Of a stretch of 64,000 nucleotides of DNA, positions 60,284 to 64,000 are shown piece by piece. The stretch's first letter is position 1. Each line of letters opens with the position of its first letter. The translations under genes and the position numbers were made by a program. The notes below the pieces were generated by a model. The model made no database searches and was not told the DNA's origin. It saw nothing but the letters and a program-made list of their open reading frames with translations. This DNA comes from an uncultured Draconibacterium sp. (GTDB lineage Bacteria; Bacteroidota; Bacteroidia; Bacteroidales; Prolixibacteraceae), in the NCBI RefSeq assembly GCF_963675585.1, contig NZ_OY776414.1:1715001-1779000 (forward strand), read 5' to 3'.

Positions 60284-61249
60284 TTATTGTTCACCTGCTT
60301 CAACTTCTTCATCTGTTTTCTCCCAACCAGTCATATAAAGAGGAACAATGTCAAACATTTTCGCCATCGATCCCGGCACTTCATCTTTCCAATAAGTTCT
60401 TACAATGGCATGTTCTCCATTCATCACAAAGCGATCAATGAAAGTGTCGATCTCTCCGAAATTGTATTGCAAGGGTTTTAGCGCTACAATATGGTCTGCA
60501 CCTTCCTCAACATACAACCAATGTGCAAAGTCATTCTCAACAAATTGCTTATGCAGATAATTTGAACCGGCTGCAAATGTTCCCATCATATCCATACTTT
60601 CGAACGGAACCTGCATATCCTTATCTCCATGCATAAACAGTATCGGGCAAGGTGTTTTTTTCCATTCCAATGTTTTCTCTTTAATCATTACACATCCAGC
60701 TTGCGATACCACTCCGGCATAATTAAAACCTGCGGGTACAAGTTTTGACAATGGTCTTTCGGCACATATCTCGTATTCGGCATTTAAACATGTAATTGCT
60801 CCAGCACTTCCTCCTGAAATCATTATCTTTTCTGTGTCGATATTCCAATCATCTGCTTTTTCAATAATGAATGCGGTAGCTGTAAGGAGGTCTTCAAGCG
60901 AAACATGAATAGCTTTTGTCATAATTTCCGGGCTGGGTTGTTCAACATCTTTTAGTCCTAAGCGGTAATTAATTGCAATGGAAACAAAGCCCTGTGCTGC
61001 AAAATGTTTGTTGTACTTAATCTGTAATGCATTTATTTTACTACCGGTAGCAAAACCACCTCCATGTACATAAATCATTACAGGGCGTTTCCCATCATAT
61101 TCAATGCTGTTGTCAACGTATTTGTCAAGAAGTAATTCTTGTCCGTCTTTTTCGGAATACACAAATGTTTCTTTTTCAATTTTGCTTTGTGCAACTGCGC
61201 TACTTAAGGCAACCATACAAATTGCCATGATAAATAATGCTTTCTTCAT
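60284..61249 (-). CDS. Secreted alpha/beta-hydrolase esterase/lipase-like
   Basis: 321 residues with signal peptide to ~20 (AVAQ). HGGGF (~62-66) is the oxyanion motif of the hormone-sensitive lipase/BD-FAE type; the nucleophile is Ser148 in SGGSAGAI; FMHGDKDMQVPFE supplies the Asp and EGADHIVAL the His. It is more like alpha/beta-hydrolase_3 esterases than the paralogue pair at 50915 and 55935. It could cleave acetyl or aryl esters from oligosaccharides. Neighbours are the GH106 remnant upstream (63 bp) and SMP-30 downstream (16 bp). Substrate not known. Confidence 0.86.
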   Translation of the reverse strand: MKKALFIMAICMVALSSAVAQSKIEKETFVYSEKDGQELLLDKYVDNSIEYDGKRPVMIYVHGGGFATGSKINALQIKYNKHFAAQGFVSIAINYRLGLKDVEQPSPEIMTKAIHVSLEDLLTATAFIIEKADDWNIDTEKIMISGGSAGAITCLNAEYEICAERPLSKLVPAGFNYAGVVSQAGCVMIKEKTLEWKKTPCPILFMHGDKDMQVPFESMDMMGTFAAGSNYLHKQFVENDFAHWLYVEEGADHIVALKPLQYNFGEIDTFIDRFVMNGEHAIVRTYWKDEVPGSMAKMFDIVPLYMTGWEKTDEEVEAGEQ

Positions 61250-61312
61250 AATCTTAATCTTAATTGTTTAATAATATTTTATTAGTATACTTTCAATAGT
61301 CTTTTTATCGGA

Positions 61313-61675
61313 TTAGTTCTTTTCATTCTTAGTCGAAATAATACGAACCGTTCCAAGTAAACCGGATGGTTGTAAGGGCGAATCAACTTTATAAAACGGG
61401 AATGAAGTACAGGTAATCTTTTGGTTAGCAACAGGTTTCATATTCCCAATCAATCGATTCACCCAATGTAAATCTTTATGAACCCCAACCTTGGTAACAT
61501 TCCCATTCGTCCAATGCCACCAAACTCTGGGACGTGCTTCTTTCACTGGATTTTTAAATTCGATGTATAAGTCTTCGTTTTCAATTTCTAACTTGTTATT
61601 TGAACAGGAGCTGAACGCAACTGCAATTATAAGTAGAAGAAAAAGACGTTTTATAATCAGATTCATCACGTTCAA
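61313..61675 (-). pseudogene. Collapsed GH106 alpha-L-rhamnosidase (N- and C-terminus joined in frame)
   Basis: An open frame of 120 codons keeps a lipoprotein leader (SSCSNN), the GH106 N-terminal motif KNPVKEARPRVWWHWTNGNV with DLHW, and then without a gap the GH106 C-terminal motif NRLIGNM...TSFPFYKVDSPLQPSGLLG. Whole GH106 enzymes have about 1000 residues or more, so roughly nine tenths, including the active site, are lost. The join is near 61450-61475, where both ends of the parent family carry W-x-N-R-like sequence, so deletion between short direct repeats is plausible. The frame is still open, so a small lipoprotein may be made, but it cannot be a rhamnosidase. Confidence 0.78.
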
Positions 61676-61684
61676 TCAGTTTAG

Positions 61685-63817
61685 TTACTTCACCACCACC
61701 CTTACTTTTCCAAGGTTTTGAATTTTGGTATACAAAGCTTCTGTATCACCATCTCGTTGCGAAGCAACACGAACTGTTGGAAAATAAGTTCCAGGCTCAT
61801 CAAAACTTACCACCTTATCAAATTCGATCCGGTTGCCATCAGCACTGAAAACAGCATTACTTAAGTCAACCGGAACTGTGAATTGCCCAGAATCATCCAG
61901 ACACCATTCTGCTCCAACTACTTTTCCCGTTCCGGCAGGAACTTCTACAACCACATGAATGGAAACCTGTTCGCCAATCTTAACATCGGCACGTTCTTTT
62001 CCGTTGATGCTTGCAAAAGGAACAGGTTGAACTCCACCACGCCGTTGACCATCGGCGTCAAGCCGGACCTGACCATCCACAACGGTATAATTCGATGTAT
62101 TTGAAGGTTCTATACCTTTTTCCACCCAGTCACTTATATCAAGTAAGGCTTGGAATAAGGTTGACATGTATGAAACAACCTCAGTAGGATCATCTACTTC
62201 GCCATGCGTAGCCCGGTCGATGTACCACAGACGGAAATTATCATCTGCAGCATCGCCTAAATGTTGCTTTACTTTATTTTTATACCAGTCGCCCTGCCAG
62301 GCAAAAGCCTCCCGATCCCACACAGAGCAACAAAGAATCATCTTGCCGTTAATTTTTCCATCAGGTATAGTTCCTGAAGCCCCCATCGTTATCATTGGGC
62401 CAATTAACATTGGACGCTGTGGATATATTGGGACATCGTTGTAACCACGGAACTGGTTCCAAACGTAATAATCAGGCGTTGGCATCTGATGACGATAGTA
62501 GGTTTGAACTGCCAGGAAATCGGAATTATCAACCTGAACAGAATCACCTACATTCAATAAGGCAAGTTGTTGAGGAGGATTTATTGGTGCCAAAGCCACA
62601 TACTTTCCATCCGTTTTTGTGATTTGTAAAACCTGTCCTTTTCCGTTGCCTGAGAGTATGATAAGATCGCCACCCATTCCAATTTCTTTGACATCAACGT
62701 CTATTTGATAAGCGACCGGCATTTCTTTCATATCAGACCCCATGTTTGCCCAGGCACGATCGGCAGTACCACGTTCTGCCTCAGAAAGTGGTTTTACAAG
62801 ATTTAGTTGTTCTGCTTCGCTCTGACCGATTATCTTTTTAACAACTCCCTTTGTTTGCACGCGATCACGCTGTAATGAAGCCGGATTGTCATAGCCTAAA
62901 TAACCTGGTTTATTCCAGAAATCTTCATGAAAATATTTCTCATCCATCATTACCAGACTCTTGTAAAGCACCAAAAAGCCATGCGCATCCATGTTCTGCC
63001 AGCCATACCACGATTTGATAGGGAAGCCCATTCGTGTGCACTCCTGCAATACCTGGCGCTGCTCTGCCGTTAAGGTGGCATACGGATCACCGCTTCCTCC
63101 GGGTCTCAGTGCATCAACAATATCGGCCATTTTGTCTTTCAGAATACGTAAAGCATACATACGTACTGCAAATACATTGGGGATTGCATTGGGTGAACCC
63201 AGCACGAAAGGAACAGCACCATCCCAAACACCTTTTGTATTCTCCATGCCCCCTACCGTACGAAATGCGCCACCACTACCACCGTAACAATATCCATAAG
63301 GGCGATCGCAATTGTAGATCAGTTGGGCAATGTGCCTTGAAAATTCCGCACACGCTGCATTCGCGCGATATGCACCTACCGAAGGATCTCTGAATGTAGA
63401 AGGATCTGCAAAGTCGATCTTTCCGCCTTCATTGGTTTCTACAAAATAAGCACCGTGACTAATACTAAAACCTATTGGACTGGATTCATCGGGATATGCC
63501 TGTGCCGAAGTTTCACTATCGGGAAAGGGTGTTATGTACTGAAAGAAATGACCCGTATAATCTTTGTTTTCAGGAAAGTAGAATGAAAAAAGTGTTCCAT
63601 CAGCAAAACCGCCATGAATATAGCGGTGTTTCACAGGTTTATCCCGCAATTCGTCCACATCTACAAAAGGCTCTTTAAAAAGTGTGTCCTGTAACTTGAA
63701 ATCTTTTGCATAATCATTTCCAATTAGAGATGATTTGTTTTGTGCCTGCGCAAATAAGTTGCTGGCAAGAATGAGATATAGCAAGACGCTAAACCCAACA
63801 AATTTTGATTTTTTCAT
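61685..63817 (-). CDS. Large secreted alpha/beta-hydrolase of unknown specificity (tannase/esterase-like)
   Basis: 710 residues with a signal peptide to ~23 (LFAQ). The nucleophile elbow appears to be Ser181 in YCYGGSGGAFRT and the catalytic His H538 in DRATHGEVDD; an Asp near 501 (SVWDREAF) may complete the triad. Between them lies an extra segment (~365-435) with beta-strand character (GGDLIILSGNGKGQVLQI). The C-terminal ~110 residues form an Ig/PKD-like domain (KIGEQVSIHVVVEVPAGTGK), preceded by RRGGVQPVPFASING, a pattern seen in large tannase-like enzymes. I can place it in the alpha/beta-hydrolase fold but not name the bond it cuts. It is 9 bp before the GH106 remnant. Confidence 0.7.
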   Translation of the reverse strand: MKKSKFVGFSVLLYLILASNLFAQAQNKSSLIGNDYAKDFKLQDTLFKEPFVDVDELRDKPVKHRYIHGGFADGTLFSFYFPENKDYTGHFFQYITPFPDSETSAQAYPDESSPIGFSISHGAYFVETNEGGKIDFADPSTFRDPSVGAYRANAACAEFSRHIAQLIYNCDRPYGYCYGGSGGAFRTVGGMENTKGVWDGAVPFVLGSPNAIPNVFAVRMYALRILKDKMADIVDALRPGGSGDPYATLTAEQRQVLQECTRMGFPIKSWYGWQNMDAHGFLVLYKSLVMMDEKYFHEDFWNKPGYLGYDNPASLQRDRVQTKGVVKKIIGQSEAEQLNLVKPLSEAERGTADRAWANMGSDMKEMPVAYQIDVDVKEIGMGGDLIILSGNGKGQVLQITKTDGKYVALAPINPPQQLALLNVGDSVQVDNSDFLAVQTYYRHQMPTPDYYVWNQFRGYNDVPIYPQRPMLIGPMITMGASGTIPDGKINGKMILCCSVWDREAFAWQGDWYKNKVKQHLGDAADDNFRLWYIDRATHGEVDDPTEVVSYMSTLFQALLDISDWVEKGIEPSNTSNYTVVDGQVRLDADGQRRGGVQPVPFASINGKERADVKIGEQVSIHVVVEVPAGTGKVVGAEWCLDDSGQFTVPVDLSNAVFSADGNRIEFDKVVSFDEPGTYFPTVRVASQRDGDTEALYTKIQNLGKVRVVVK

Positions 63818-63884
63818 TTGTATTATTTTTAAGATTTAATTGCTCTTTTCGTTTCAATTTCATATAAGGTTGATACGTTAATTA

Positions 63885-64000
63885 TTAATACATTGGGTAA
63901 TTGGTTGACAGTTCCTCCAGTTTACCCTTAACCAAAGCTTCTATTTCATCTAATATCCTTATTTCAACTAAGTCAGATCTCAAAATCATTGACTTTAATT
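63885..64000 (-). CDS. C-terminal end of an unidentified protein (cut by window edge)
   Basis: The minus strand is open from the window edge to a TAA at 63885-63887, giving 37 residues that begin LKSMILRSDLVEIRILDEI and end EELSTNYPMY. Charged helix-like composition and the 67-bp spacing to the next gene's start suggest the real end of an upstream gene of the same operon. The family is not recognisable from this tail. Confidence 0.5.
   Translation of the reverse strand, partial: LKSMILRSDLVEIRILDEIEALVKGKLEELSTNYPMY

Overview
The window comes from a Bacteroidota genome, most like the free-living polysaccharide degraders of the Marinilabiliales/Prolixibacteraceae type, although the genus cannot be fixed from this sequence. 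The evidence is a SusC/SusD pair, an AT-rich background, short lipoprotein and Sec signal peptides on nearly every enzyme, and Bacteroidota-type -7 promoter boxes (TATCTTTG) at two places. Almost the whole window is one large polysaccharide utilization region. Nearly all genes lie on the minus strand; SusC, SusD, an AraC-type regulator and an insertion sequence lie on the plus strand.

Layout. 1-11862 (minus): a cut type B carboxylesterase, five tandem CE1-type esterases, a complete type B carboxylesterase and a 1270-residue modular GH3. 11863-12594: divergent regulatory region. 12595-17696 (plus): SusC and SusD, closed by a terminator. 18167-33697 (minus): GH127/GH146, GH29, GH42, GH5, GH43+CBM6, a CE6-like SGNH esterase, two GH43 beta-xylosidase-like enzymes and a sixth CE1. 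33698-35040: long non-coding stretch holding a candidate small RNA and a GC-richer hairpin-bearing element. 35041-41107 (minus): cytoplasmic sugar catabolism operon (class II aldolase, FucI/AraA-like isomerase, FGGY kinase, DUF4432 mutarotase-like protein, polyol dehydrogenase), with a divergent AraC regulator. 42198-43654: complete IS256-family element with terminal inverted repeats and a target duplication. 43687-64000 (minus): HAD phosphatase, two GH43-like enzymes, GH3, a DUF5009 membrane acyltransferase, two paralogous esterases, BglX-type GH3, GH43, GH2, SMP-30 lactonase, another esterase, a collapsed GH106 rhamnosidase remnant, a large alpha/beta hydrolase of unknown specificity and the tail of another gene.

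How it works together (inference). SusC/SusD would import oligosaccharides released at the surface. The many CE1, CE6 and other esterases would strip ferulate and acetate. The GH43, GH3, GH127/146, GH29, GH42, GH2 and GH5 enzymes would remove xylose, arabinofuranose, fucose or L-galactose, galactose and backbone units. The combination fits a heavily decorated, feruloylated arabinoxylan or a related hemicellulose/arabinogalactan mixture better than a simple xylan. Released monosaccharides could enter the isomerase-kinase-aldolase operon.

Most notable points: a pair of near-identical hairpin repeats in opposite orientation bracketing four of the five tandem esterases; an orphan promoter-terminator pair; an in-frame collapsed GH106 gene; an IS256 element whose inverted repeat can fold over the transposase start; and a sugar catabolic operon whose substrate cannot be read from sequence alone.
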